A DNA stretch of 64,000 nt from Winogradskyella_A sp963966315 (GTDB taxonomy: Bacteria > Bacteroidota > Bacteroidia > Flavobacteriales > Flavobacteriaceae). Both the position numbers and the translations under genes were made by a program. The number at the start of each line of letters is the position of its first letter. Position 1 is the stretch's first letter. Location: assembly GCA_963966315.1 (NCBI GenBank), contig CAWZYX010000003.1:1-64000 (forward strand), written 5' to 3'. The notes beneath the pieces are model-generated. The model did not search any database, was not told where the DNA came from, and saw only the letters and a program-made list of their open reading frames with translations. Shown here in pieces: positions 1 through 7,156 of the stretch.

Positions 1-1
1 A

Positions 2-283
2 GATCTGAATGAAGACGATTTTCGTTACCCTGGCCCTAAGCCGTTTAGTAAAGAAACGGCCATTTTAATGATGTGCGACAGTGTGGAAGCCGCTTCCAAG
101 AGCCTTAAGGATCCAACCACAGCAAAGATTAACGATTTTGTAGAGAATATTGTGAGTAAGCAAATGGAAACCGGGCAGTTCCTAAATGCAAACATTACCT
201 TTAAAGAGATTCAGTCCATTAAAAAGGTTTTGAAACAGAAGTTGGCCAATATTTATCACCTGCGTATCGAGTACCCTGAATAA
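2..283 (+). CDS. 7TM-HD family phosphohydrolase, C-terminal end (partial)
   Basis: This is the last 93 codons of a gene that begins before the window; the reading frame is open from base 2. The residues F-R-Y-P-G-P-K-P-F-S-K-E-T-A, then M-M-x-D-S-V-E-A-A-S-x-S-L, and the ending I-Y-H-L-R-I-E-Y-P-E match the C-terminus of the Bacteroidota membrane HD-domain hydrolases related to PgpH. PgpH proteins degrade cyclic di-AMP. The HD motif itself and the membrane helices lie outside the window, so the substrate is inferred from family only. No downstream gene lies on the same strand; a weak inverted repeat at 368-400 may end transcription. Confidence 0.8.
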   Translation, partial: DLNEDDFRYPGPKPFSKETAILMMCDSVEAASKSLKDPTTAKINDFVENIVSKQMETGQFLNANITFKEIQSIKKVLKQKLANIYHLRIEYPE

Positions 284-367
284 AAAGGCTCTTTGTGCAA
301 ATTATAGAATTTGGTAACTCAGAATAAGAGGGTATTCTTTTACAACGTAAACAACCTCTCTAAAATA

Positions 368-400
368 ACAAAGCAAGCTACAAATTGCAGCCTGCTTTGT
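368..400 (-). terminator. possible bidirectional stem-loop
   Basis: Perfect 8-bp arms (acaaagca / tgctttgt) flank a 17-base loop between two convergent genes. There is no strong T-run on either side, so termination is only a guess. Confidence 0.3.
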
Positions 401-477
401 GATAAACTTTATTTCTTCCAGATAATACTAAGGGATTTGGGCCAGATCAATAGCCCTCCGCTTCAATAAAATCAAGA

Positions 478-918
478 TTAATTTCCATTCATTTGTTTAG
501 TTGCGTCATTAACAACATCTTCAGCTTCATTAACGGCGTCCTCAGCATCTTTTTTGGCATCCTCCATGATTTTTTCAGCGTCTGCCTTAAGGTCATCGTA
601 TTTCTTTTGAGCCTCTTCAAGTGCTTTTTCGGCAGCCTCTCTCGTTTCGTCAGTAGCATTTGCTACTGCTTCTTTGGCAGCTTCTAGTTCTTTTTTAGCT
701 TCTTCCATGGCTTTTTCCAAAGCTTCCCCGGTAGCTTCCTTTGCACTGTCCATTGCATCTGAAATACTTTCAGTAGCCTCATCCATTGCGTCTTCTGCTT
801 GTGCAACAGCTTCCTCTACCTGAGCTTCAGCTTCAGAAGCAGCTTTCTTGTCTTTACAGGAAGTAAATGCCACTCCCAGTAATAACATAAATGATAGATT
901 TAAAATTAGTTTTTTCAT
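478..918 (-). CDS. Ala/Glu-rich coiled-coil lipoprotein
   Basis: A 146-residue protein starting at the ATG at 918. A longer frame to 1011 exists, but the internal start places a clean lipoprotein signal (M-K-K-L-I-L-N-L...T-S-C) at the N-terminus, with the lipid Cys near residue 21. After K-D-K-K the mature part is almost entirely A, E, K and D in heptad-like and 11-residue-like patterns (A-E-x-A-x-E-E-A, E-A-x-K-x-A-E-x-A), with a degenerate repeat of about 11 residues. It should form one long amphipathic helix or coiled coil tethered to a membrane. The composition resembles LEA-like or apolipoprotein-like stress proteins, but that is only compositional and I recognise no family. It reads as a single-gene unit. 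Confidence 0.75.
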   Translation of the reverse strand: MKKLILNLSFMLLLGVAFTSCKDKKAASEAEAQVEEAVAQAEDAMDEATESISDAMDSAKEATGEALEKAMEEAKKELEAAKEAVANATDETREAAEKALEEAQKKYDDLKADAEKIMEDAKKDAEDAVNEAEDVVNDATKQMNGN

Positions 919-1328
919 GTTAAGTAATTTATTTGTTAAAATTAAGGGCCTAAAAATGAACAGCTCATCGTTTCCAAACGGAGATGAGCTTTTATAGACC
1001 AACTTACTCATACGATATACGATCCAGATCTTGTGTTTGGATCACTTAGGTAGTGTTTTTCTTTTAAGTGACAACTTACTTTAGGAGGATGTTGAATTAA
1101 TTTAAGGAATCATTTTCCTGGAGTTGCATAGCCTCACTACTCATTTTTCTAATTAAAGTAGATAAGGTCCTTAGGATAAATGCATTCATCATTAAGGACG
1201 ATTGAGTACTTTTCTTAATTGTTTAGGATTCATCTTCTCCAAGCTCGTGTAATTTCATTTTTTTCTTTTCCAGAAACAAAAATCTACAGCGATATGGATT
1301 TTCTGCCTGTAGGGATCGCGACAGGGAT
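919..1328. other. intergenic region with a small repeat at its right end
   Basis: No gene is seen in these 410 bases. The upstream region of the lipoprotein gene must lie here but shows no convincing -7/-33 pair. At 1314-1325 a 12-base string (gatcgcgacagg) is identical to the 3' end of the tRNA-Arg gene at 3.6 kb and is part of a small inverted repeat (cctgt...acagg). Confidence 0.4.
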
Positions 1329-2903
1329 TTAGTTGCCTTCCATTAAAGCAATAAAATCAGGTTCATTTTTTAAACTGTTTAGATCCGGATCGTGCCTCAT
1401 GTAGTCGTAATTCTCGAAACCATTATCAATAGCTGTTCGAAGGCTCTCAATAGCCATTTCCTTGTCATTTGTTAAGGTGTAAAAACAAGCCGCATTATAA
1501 ACGATAATAGGATCTTTTGGATTTTGTGCTACTCCTTTTTGCATTTCAATTTTCGCCTCCTCCATACGTCCAAGCCTAAACAAGGTGAATGCATAAAATT
1601 GGTGGGCCCGTGAATCATCCGGATGATGTAATAAATATTTGGGATAAAACAAAACAGCTCGCTCAATGGTATCCTGAAGCATGTCCTGATCGTTCAGCGT
1701 TTCGTAGGCCATTTGCAGATCGCCATATGGCGAATGAAAATCACCATTAAGTTCCAGTGCCTTATTAAAATCATGTATCGCCTCAGCATCTCTGTCCATG
1801 ACCCTGAACAATCGACCTCGAACCCAATAGGCAAAAAAATTGTTCGGATCAAAAGCGATGCCTTTTTCGGCTGCTATTAGTGCTTCTTTTGGTGACTTTT
1901 TATTATAATATACCAGACCTAGAGCACTGTAGGCTTCAGAGGAAGTAGAATCATATATTAATGCTTTCAATGCGGATTCTTCTGCCTTCTCAATCCACTT
2001 TTCCTTTTTGTCATGAGTTTCATACAACAAGGCACACGCTTCTGCCATGCCAGCATAAGCAGCAGCATATTTTGGATCAAGATCGATCGCTTGCTGAAAT
2101 AGGTCTATGGCCAAACGCAAATAGCTTTTGGTATACCTAAACAGGAATTCTCTGGCTCTTAGATTAGCATCATAAGCATCGCTATTGTCAGTAGCTCGTT
2201 TACCGAGTGCCTCGATCTCCTGAGTTGACAGCTTTATTTGTAGCGAGTTTACAATACGCTTTGATACTTTTTCTTGGATATCAAATACATCGGCTATTTT
2301 ACCAAGATATATCTCTGCCCATAGCTGTGTATCCTTTTGCACATCAATTAGGGCTGCGGATATTTTTAGGTCATCGTTTACTTTACGAACGGTACCCTGT
2401 AACAGGTACTTTGCATTCAATTCATGACCTAGCGTTATATTATCTAATTCAGTATCCTTATATCGCATGGACGAACTACGCGAAGCAATATCCAATTCCT
2501 TGATTGCAGATAATCGAACTATAATCTCTTCTGTCAAACCATCGCTAAAATAATTGCTATCTTCATCTGAACTAATGTTTTGAAATGGTAATACCACCAG
2601 TTTATTGTGATAAAGAATAGGATATGGTTCTTGTTTAGAACTAACAAAAGGAGGTACCTCTGCATTAATAATTTCTTTTGCTGGTTTAAGTGGCTCCTTG
2701 TATATCCAAGCAAATACAAGGGCAATGGGAAACCCAACTACCAAAACGAGAATCAGGACCTTCATAAAATAGGCTGGTGCACCGTAGGTCGGCAGAACGA
2801 TGGAGAAAACCTGGGTTAAGACCCAGGCAATAATTAAATAGGTGATTGCGAATTTAAACAGGTTACGTCTTTTAAGCTCTGCTATGTATTTTTTTAGTTT
2901 CAC
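1329..2903 (-). CDS. Membrane TolB-like/TPR-repeat protein
   Basis: 524 residues. The N-terminus has a basic start (M-K-L-K-K-Y-I-A-E-L-K-R-R), then two membrane helices at about 15-37 and 44-67. A cytoplasmic or periplasmic domain at about 100-235 carries the L-P-F-x-N-I-S-S-D-E-D-S-N-Y-F-S-D-G-L-T-E-E pattern of the TolB N-terminal-like (FlgO/CyaC-associated) domain, including the later L-L-Q-G-T-V-R and W-A-E segments. Residues 250-520 are a TPR array (repeated A-x-A-Y-x-x-L-G/A...P-x-x). Such proteins in Bacteroidota and proteobacteria are usually linked to adenylate-cyclase or LytTR signalling, but no effector domain is present here, so the role is unknown. It is monocistronic. Confidence 0.75.
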   Translation of the reverse strand: MKLKKYIAELKRRNLFKFAITYLIIAWVLTQVFSIVLPTYGAPAYFMKVLILVLVVGFPIALVFAWIYKEPLKPAKEIINAEVPPFVSSKQEPYPILYHNKLVVLPFQNISSDEDSNYFSDGLTEEIIVRLSAIKELDIASRSSSMRYKDTELDNITLGHELNAKYLLQGTVRKVNDDLKISAALIDVQKDTQLWAEIYLGKIADVFDIQEKVSKRIVNSLQIKLSTQEIEALGKRATDNSDAYDANLRAREFLFRYTKSYLRLAIDLFQQAIDLDPKYAAAYAGMAEACALLYETHDKKEKWIEKAEESALKALIYDSTSSEAYSALGLVYYNKKSPKEALIAAEKGIAFDPNNFFAYWVRGRLFRVMDRDAEAIHDFNKALELNGDFHSPYGDLQMAYETLNDQDMLQDTIERAVLFYPKYLLHHPDDSRAHQFYAFTLFRLGRMEEAKIEMQKGVAQNPKDPIIVYNAACFYTLTNDKEMAIESLRTAIDNGFENYDYMRHDPDLNSLKNEPDFIALMEGN

Positions 2904-3226
2904 TTTAAATCGCGCTTAAATTTCATAAAAAATTAATGCTCACTACTAATATTCTGGAAGGAAAAAAAGCGCTTGAACCAACAGTGAATTGGTTAAGTTT
3001 TACTGCAAATTTTCAACCAAGGTCACGCACTTTATGAATTATTAAATTTACGCAATATTTATAGATATTTACTTAGGTATCAGTTAAAAATTCCCGCAAG
3101 AGGTAGTCAAGAAAGTAAATTTTTTACACCTCTTTAAAGCATTGTTTTATTTCGACAAATCCGCAACTCAGGCCTATTCAAGGCAGGGCTTAGTTTGCCT
3201 AAATTCTGATAGCATCCAAAGCTACC

Positions 3227-3287
3227 AAAACAGAAAAGCCTGACAATCTCTTGATAGTCTTAATTTATCTGTGATCGCGACAGGATT
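3227..3287 (-). pseudogene. decayed duplicate of tRNA-Arg 3' end and terminator
   Basis: The bases align with 3597-3655, which is the terminator region and the last 16 bases of the functional tRNA-Arg. The 3' end (tgatcgcgacaggatt) is identical and the terminator stem is degenerate. The similarity stops abruptly inside the T arm, so only a fragment was copied or left behind. Confidence 0.6.
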
Positions 3288-3317
3288 ATATCATGATCCT
3301 TTAGCATTCCCCTGTGT

Positions 3318-3552
3318 AAATAAGCCTTTATGCCTTGCGGCATTACGCATCTCTGATTTAATTGAGGTGTTCTTGTAGCTTGTAAGGCAGGATTAAAGAT
3401 CCTTGTCTAATCCATTTTGAAAATAAGCCTCAATGCCTCACGGCATTACGTCTTTCTGGTTTAATTGAGGTGTTCTTGTAGTTTGTAAGGTAGGATTAAA
3501 GATCCTTGTCTAATCCATTTTGAAAATAAGCCTCAATGCCTCACGGCATTAC
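3318..3552. repeat. 103-bp tandem repeat, about 2.3 copies
   Basis: Units start at 3318, 3421 and 3524, the last being partial (about 29 bases). Each unit begins aaataagcct, contains a small hairpin (aatgcc...ggcatt), a longer inverted pair (cctcaat...attgagg) and ends with ggatta...taatcc. Units 1 and 2 differ by a few substitutions; the start of unit 3 matches unit 2 best. No coding potential is seen. Confidence 0.85.
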
Positions 3553-3604
3553 ACCTTTCCTGTTTTATAGCTTTGAAACTGAAGTTTCAACCTGTAAAAC
3601 AGAA

Positions 3605-3630
3605 AAGCCTAACAAGAGATTGTTAGGCTT
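3605..3630 (-). terminator. Rho-independent terminator of the tRNA cluster
   Basis: Perfect 10-bp arms (aagcctaaca / tgttaggctt) with a 6-base loop sit 9 bases past the tRNA-Arg 3' end on the minus strand and are followed by a T-rich tail. Confidence 0.85.
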
Positions 3631-3639
3631 ATTTATCTG

Positions 3640-3713
3640 TGATCGCGACAGGATTCGAACCTGTGACCGTCTGCTTAGAAGGCAGATGCTCTATCCAGCT
3701 GAGCTACGCGACC
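3640..3713 (-). tRNA. tRNA-Arg (anticodon TCT)
   Basis: Folds as a normal 74-nt tRNA on the minus strand: acceptor GGTCGCG pairs with CGCGATC (one G-U), D arm with AGCTCAG...GAGC, anticodon loop CTTCTAA, T loop TTCGAAT. The discriminator is A and CCA is not encoded. It is the last of three tRNA genes transcribed leftwards and is followed by a strong terminator. Confidence 0.95.
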
Positions 3714-3722
3714 GGACCGAGT

Positions 3723-4010
3723 GTTAAGAAAATGTCCAGTGGACATTTTTAACGAAGGTTCCAGCCCGCGGGCTGGTCTTCTGACACACTCTTTTTTTAT
3801 GAGGATTAACTTCGTTCATCCTGAATTGGCGGTGCCAATTAAAGCAAACAGCTATTTTTCTTAAGAAAACAGGCTTACTACGAAAAATCCTCGTTTGCTT
3901 TGTTTGTAGGGGTGGCAGGATTATTAACATGATCCTCTATGGAGGATCACAAACCAATGCCTCATTTCTTTAAGAAAGCGAGCTTTCTTCAGAAACTTAC
4001 CCTTGCTTTG
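3723..4010. repeat. hairpin-dense spacer between tRNA-Pro and tRNA-Arg
   Basis: Non-coding spacer with at least six inverted repeats in about 290 bases: aaaatgtcc-agt-ggacatttt (3729-3749), ccagcccg-cgggctgg (3761-3776), aattggc-ggt-gccaatt (3824-3840), agcaaac...gtttgct (3843-3899), tgatcctc...gaggatca (3930-3949), aagaaagc-ga-gctttctt (3972-3989). None has a clear terminator tail. They may affect processing of a tRNA precursor, but that is inference. Confidence 0.6.
3909..3923 (-). pseudogene. truncated duplicate of tRNA-Pro 3' end
   Basis: ggggtggcaggatt recurs exactly from the functional tRNA-Pro 3' end (4013-4026) and diverges at the same point in the T arm as the tRNA-Arg relic. Both relics are followed within a few bases by catgatcct. 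Confidence 0.5.
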
Positions 4011-4085
4011 TCGGGGTGGCAGGATTCGAACCTGCGACCTCCGCGTCCCAAACGCGGCGCGATAACCGGGCTACGCTACACCCCG
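4011..4085 (-). tRNA. tRNA-Pro (anticodon TGG)
   Basis: 75-nt cloverleaf on the minus strand: acceptor CGGGGTG pairs with CACCCCG, anticodon loop TTTGGGA between CGCG arms, T loop TTCGAAT, discriminator A, CCA not encoded. It is the middle gene of the three-tRNA cluster, about 130 bases downstream of tRNA-Ser. Confidence 0.95.
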
Positions 4086-4215
4086 AAAACAACTTTCGTT
4101 GTTAATATTTTAAAGAACAGATCCTGTATTCCAAAGGAATGGCGGACTTGTCTGCCGAAGCCCGCTTTCCTTTGTATAATATGCCCGCTTTCGTTAAAAC
4201 TTCAGCGGGCGAAGG

Positions 4216-4299
4216 CGGAGAGACCGGGATTCGAACCCGGGCAACACTTACGCGTTGACAGATTAGCAATCTGCTCCATTACCACTCTGGCACCTCTCC
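4216..4299 (-). tRNA. tRNA-Ser (anticodon GCT)
   Basis: 84-nt class II tRNA with a long variable arm (caacgcg...cgttg-type stem), acceptor GGAGAGG with TCTCTCC, anticodon GCT in loop TTGCTAA, and discriminator G as expected for serine tRNAs. It is first in the minus-strand cluster. The spacer to tRNA-Pro (4086-4215) again holds hairpins (aacaac...gttgtt, attcc...ggaat, gcccgct...agcgggc). Confidence 0.95.
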
Positions 4300-4546
4300 A
4301 TTTTTCTCTTAAAGAACGTCTTTTTTTCATGGCCTTTATCGACAAATGATTAATTATCGAATAGGCGGGTGCAAATGTAACTTTTACTATTAAAGAACGC
4401 AACTATTTTATTTTGTTTTTTGACTTTTGATGACTGTTACTTCCATTAGTTCAGCTTTATATACTTACCCATATTGAATCATAGTTTTAACAAAGACTTT
4501 AAAAACTTTAAAAAGCTTATTTGTAGCTTCCATCTTTATTTGGTTA

Positions 4547-5563
4547 TTGCAGCTACTACAACTCACTAAGAAAGGACTCTACTGTTCTCATGGAAATTTT
4601 TATTTGGATCCGTGGGCTCGGGTGGATTATGCTATTATTTCACACGGCCATGCCGATCATGCTCGTTGGGGTATGAAGCAGTATCTATGCCATACCGACT
4701 CAAAAAATATTCTGAAACAACGCTTGGGAAAGGATATCAAAATACAAACATTGGGCTTTGCAGAACCTTTAAATCTGAATGGAGTGCAGGTTAGTTTTTT
4801 CCCGGCAGGGCATGTTATAGGATCTGTTCAGATACGTCTGGAATACAAAGGCAGAATAGAAGTGTTTTCCGGGGACTATAAGACACAACCAGATTTTATT
4901 ACTACACCCTTCGAACCGATAAAATGCCATACATTTATTACTGAAAGCACTTTTGGATTACCTGTTTACAAATGGCAATCTGAACAAACTATTCAACTCC
5001 AATTAGAACAATGGATTAAATACAACAAGTCTCAGCAACGCACTTCCGTTTTTATTGGTTATTCTTTGGGAAAGGCTCAGCGAATCCTCTCTTTATTAGA
5101 TGGTATGGATGAGATCTTTGTGCATCGCTCCATACATCATCTCAATGAAGCTATTTCAGACGGTGGTTACCCATTGCCAAAAACCCGTGTACTATCAGCA
5201 GATTTTGATAAAAAGGAAGTTGAGGGCAAACTGGTGGTGTTACCACCAGCAGTATTGGATTCAAAAATGTTTAAGAGAATACCTAATGCCGCGACCGCCA
5301 TCTGTTCAGGTTGGATGCAAATTAGAGGTAATCGTCGCTGGCGAGCCGTGGATGCAGGATTTCCTATAAGTGATCACGCTGATTGGGATGGGCTAATCAG
5401 CGCGGTGAAAGCCACGCAGGCTGAAGAAGTTTTTGTAACACATGGATCTCAGGCTACTTTTTCAAGATACCTCAACGAAATAGGTGTAAAAGCTTATGAA
5501 TTAAAAACAGAATATGGAGAAGAAGAGCTGGTCCCTACAGAAAAATCACAAGAGAACCAATAA
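4547..5563 (+). CDS. Ligase-associated DNA exonuclease (MBL/beta-CASP fold)
   Basis: 338 residues. The motif H-x-H-x-D-H at residues 33-38 (S-H-G-H-A-D-H-A) is the metallo-beta-lactamase zinc site; G-D-Y, S-D-H-A-D-W-D and V-T-H-G further on are the other metal and beta-CASP motifs. The family (mRNA 3'-end-processing-factor-like, ligase-associated) trims DNA ends. The start is TTG at 4547: the protein family begins right at L-L-x-L-T-x-x-G-L-Y-C, and the next Met is inside the catalytic region. It is first in a tight four-gene repair cassette, with the ligase start 3 bases after its stop. The 247-base stretch before it (4300-4546) shows no feature I can support. Confidence 0.9.
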   Translation: MQLLQLTKKGLYCSHGNFYLDPWARVDYAIISHGHADHARWGMKQYLCHTDSKNILKQRLGKDIKIQTLGFAEPLNLNGVQVSFFPAGHVIGSVQIRLEYKGRIEVFSGDYKTQPDFITTPFEPIKCHTFITESTFGLPVYKWQSEQTIQLQLEQWIKYNKSQQRTSVFIGYSLGKAQRILSLLDGMDEIFVHRSIHHLNEAISDGGYPLPKTRVLSADFDKKEVEGKLVVLPPAVLDSKMFKRIPNAATAICSGWMQIRGNRRWRAVDAGFPISDHADWDGLISAVKATQAEEVFVTHGSQATFSRYLNEIGVKAYELKTEYGEEELVPTEKSQENQ

Positions 5564-5566
5564 AGC

Positions 5567-7156
5567 GTGAAAAACTTTTCCAATTTAATGTCGGCGATAG
5601 AAATCACCAACAAGACTAATGCAAAGATCGATGCCCTTGTGCACTATTTCAGAACTGCACCTGATAAAGATAAACTTTGGGTTATTGCCCTGTTTACTGG
5701 GAAACGCCCCCCAAGACCTGTGAAAACAGCACGGATGAAGGAATGGTGTTTGGAAATCACTGGTCTGCCGGAGTGGATTTTTGTAGAAAGTTACAGTACG
5801 GTCGGAGATCTGGGGGAGACCCTTGCTCTATTACTTCCCGATCCCAAGGAACATCTGGATCTAACTTTGAACGAATGGATGTTGGAGCTCAGCGCTTTAA
5901 AGACAAAAACAGATGAAGAAAAGAAAAAATTTGTTCTGGAAGCATGGCAGGGGCTGGAACAGCAGGAAAGACTCATCTTCAATAAACTTATAGGAGGAAG
6001 CTTTCGAATTGGTGTATCCAAAAAGACATTGGTCAATGCACTTTCAAAATATTCAGGGATAGACCCTAATAGATTAATGCACAGCATAATAGGTAAATGG
6101 TCCATCGAAGAGTTAAGTTTTGAAACACTCATTAAAGGGAAGCACATTAATTACGATAATAGTAAACTTTATCCGTTTTGCCTTGCTTATGCCCTTGATA
6201 AAAAACCTGAAGCACTTGGTAAGGTCGGTGATTGGCTGGTAGAACAGAAATGGGACGGTATCCGAGGCCAGATTGTTAAACGCAATGGGGAAATTCATAT
6301 TTGGTCACGAGGAGAAGAACTGGTCACGCGGCAATTTCCCGAACTGGTAGAGGTGTTCAGTGCTTTTACAGACGACTTTGTTCTGGATGGAGAGATACTT
6401 GCAATGAAAGATAATAATGTGTTATTATTCAATGATTTGCAGAAGAGATTAAATAGAAAAAATGTTAGTAAGAAACTGTTGCTTGAAATCCCAATTGGAT
6501 TTTATGCCTATGATATTTTAGAGTTGGATGGAACTGATATCAGAGAGCATCCCTTTAGTTTCAGAAGGTCAAGATTGGAGGAGCTTTTTGATAAATTTAG
6601 TCTTCCAGAGAGTATTCGACTATCCCATTTAGTCCCCTTTAAAAAATGGGATGATTTGTCCGAGATTCGAAGTAATTCAAGGCAAATAAACAGTGAGGGT
6701 CTGATGATCAAACGAAAGGACTCCGTTTACCACTCAGGTCGAAAAAAGGGAGACTGGTGGAAATGGAAGGTTGAACCCATGACCATCGATGCTGTAATGA
6801 TCTATGCTCAGAAGGGTAGTGGCCGGCGCAGTTCAAAATATACAGATTATACCTTTGCAGTTAAAAAGGGGCAAGGGCTGGTCACGGTAGCTAAGGCTTA
6901 CTCTGGTCTCACCGACAAAGAAATTACCGAAATATCGCAATGGGTTTCACAGAATGCAATGGAGCGCTTTGGCCCGGTGAGAACGGTAAGGCCAGAACTG
7001 GTGTTTGAAATAGCATTTGAGGGTATCGCACTGAGCAATCGGCATAAATCAGGTGTGGCCCTTCGGTTTCCGCGCATATCGAGATGGAGAAGGGACAAGC
7101 CTGTTGATGAAATTGATACCATAGAATCCGTTAAGCAACTAATTACATCTCCTTGA
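5567..7156 (+). CDS. ATP-dependent DNA ligase (repair cassette type)
   Basis: 529 residues. The adenylation motif K-W-D-G-I-R places the nucleotidyl lysine at 228; later ligase motifs are visible (W-S-R-G-E-E, L-D-G-E-I-L, E-G-L-M-I-K, W-W-K-W-K). The N-terminal 200 residues are the helical DNA-binding domain of the ligase B/C-like family, and the C-terminal part is the OB fold. It seals nicks in double-stranded DNA using ATP, next to the NAD-dependent LigA that all bacteria carry. The start is GTG at 5567; an ATG at 5588 would remove only seven residues and cannot be excluded. Its stop overlaps the start of the helicase gene (TTGA). Confidence 0.93.
   Translation: MKNFSNLMSAIEITNKTNAKIDALVHYFRTAPDKDKLWVIALFTGKRPPRPVKTARMKEWCLEITGLPEWIFVESYSTVGDLGETLALLLPDPKEHLDLTLNEWMLELSALKTKTDEEKKKFVLEAWQGLEQQERLIFNKLIGGSFRIGVSKKTLVNALSKYSGIDPNRLMHSIIGKWSIEELSFETLIKGKHINYDNSKLYPFCLAYALDKKPEALGKVGDWLVEQKWDGIRGQIVKRNGEIHIWSRGEELVTRQFPELVEVFSAFTDDFVLDGEILAMKDNNVLLFNDLQKRLNRKNVSKKLLLEIPIGFYAYDILELDGTDIREHPFSFRRSRLEELFDKFSLPESIRLSHLVPFKKWDDLSEIRSNSRQINSEGLMIKRKDSVYHSGRKKGDWWKWKVEPMTIDAVMIYAQKGSGRRSSKYTDYTFAVKKGQGLVTVAKAYSGLTDKEITEISQWVSQNAMERFGPVRTVRPELVFEIAFEGIALSNRHKSGVALRFPRISRWRRDKPVDEIDTIESVKQLITSP

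Larger units (their letters stand above)
2904..3639. other. gene-free region with tandem repeats and a tRNA relic
   Basis: 736 bases without a credible gene. The left half (to about 3200) shows nothing I can name. The right half holds a decayed copy of the tRNA-Arg 3' end plus its terminator (3227-3287), the 103-bp tandem repeat (3318-3552), a small hairpin (ttgaaac...gtttcaa, about 3573-3590) and the tRNA-Arg terminator. Confidence 0.6.

Noticed and set aside
493..687. Plus-strand ORF rich in Phe, Ser and Cys
   Set aside because: It is the antisense shadow of the Ala/Glu-rich lipoprotein; its composition follows from the opposite strand.
3318..3552. CRISPR array
   Set aside because: The unit is 103 bases, copies are adjacent with no unique spacers, and no cas gene is present.
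3939..4349. Plus-strand ORF through the tRNA genes
   Set aside because: It runs antisense through tRNA-Pro and tRNA-Ser and has no protein-like features.
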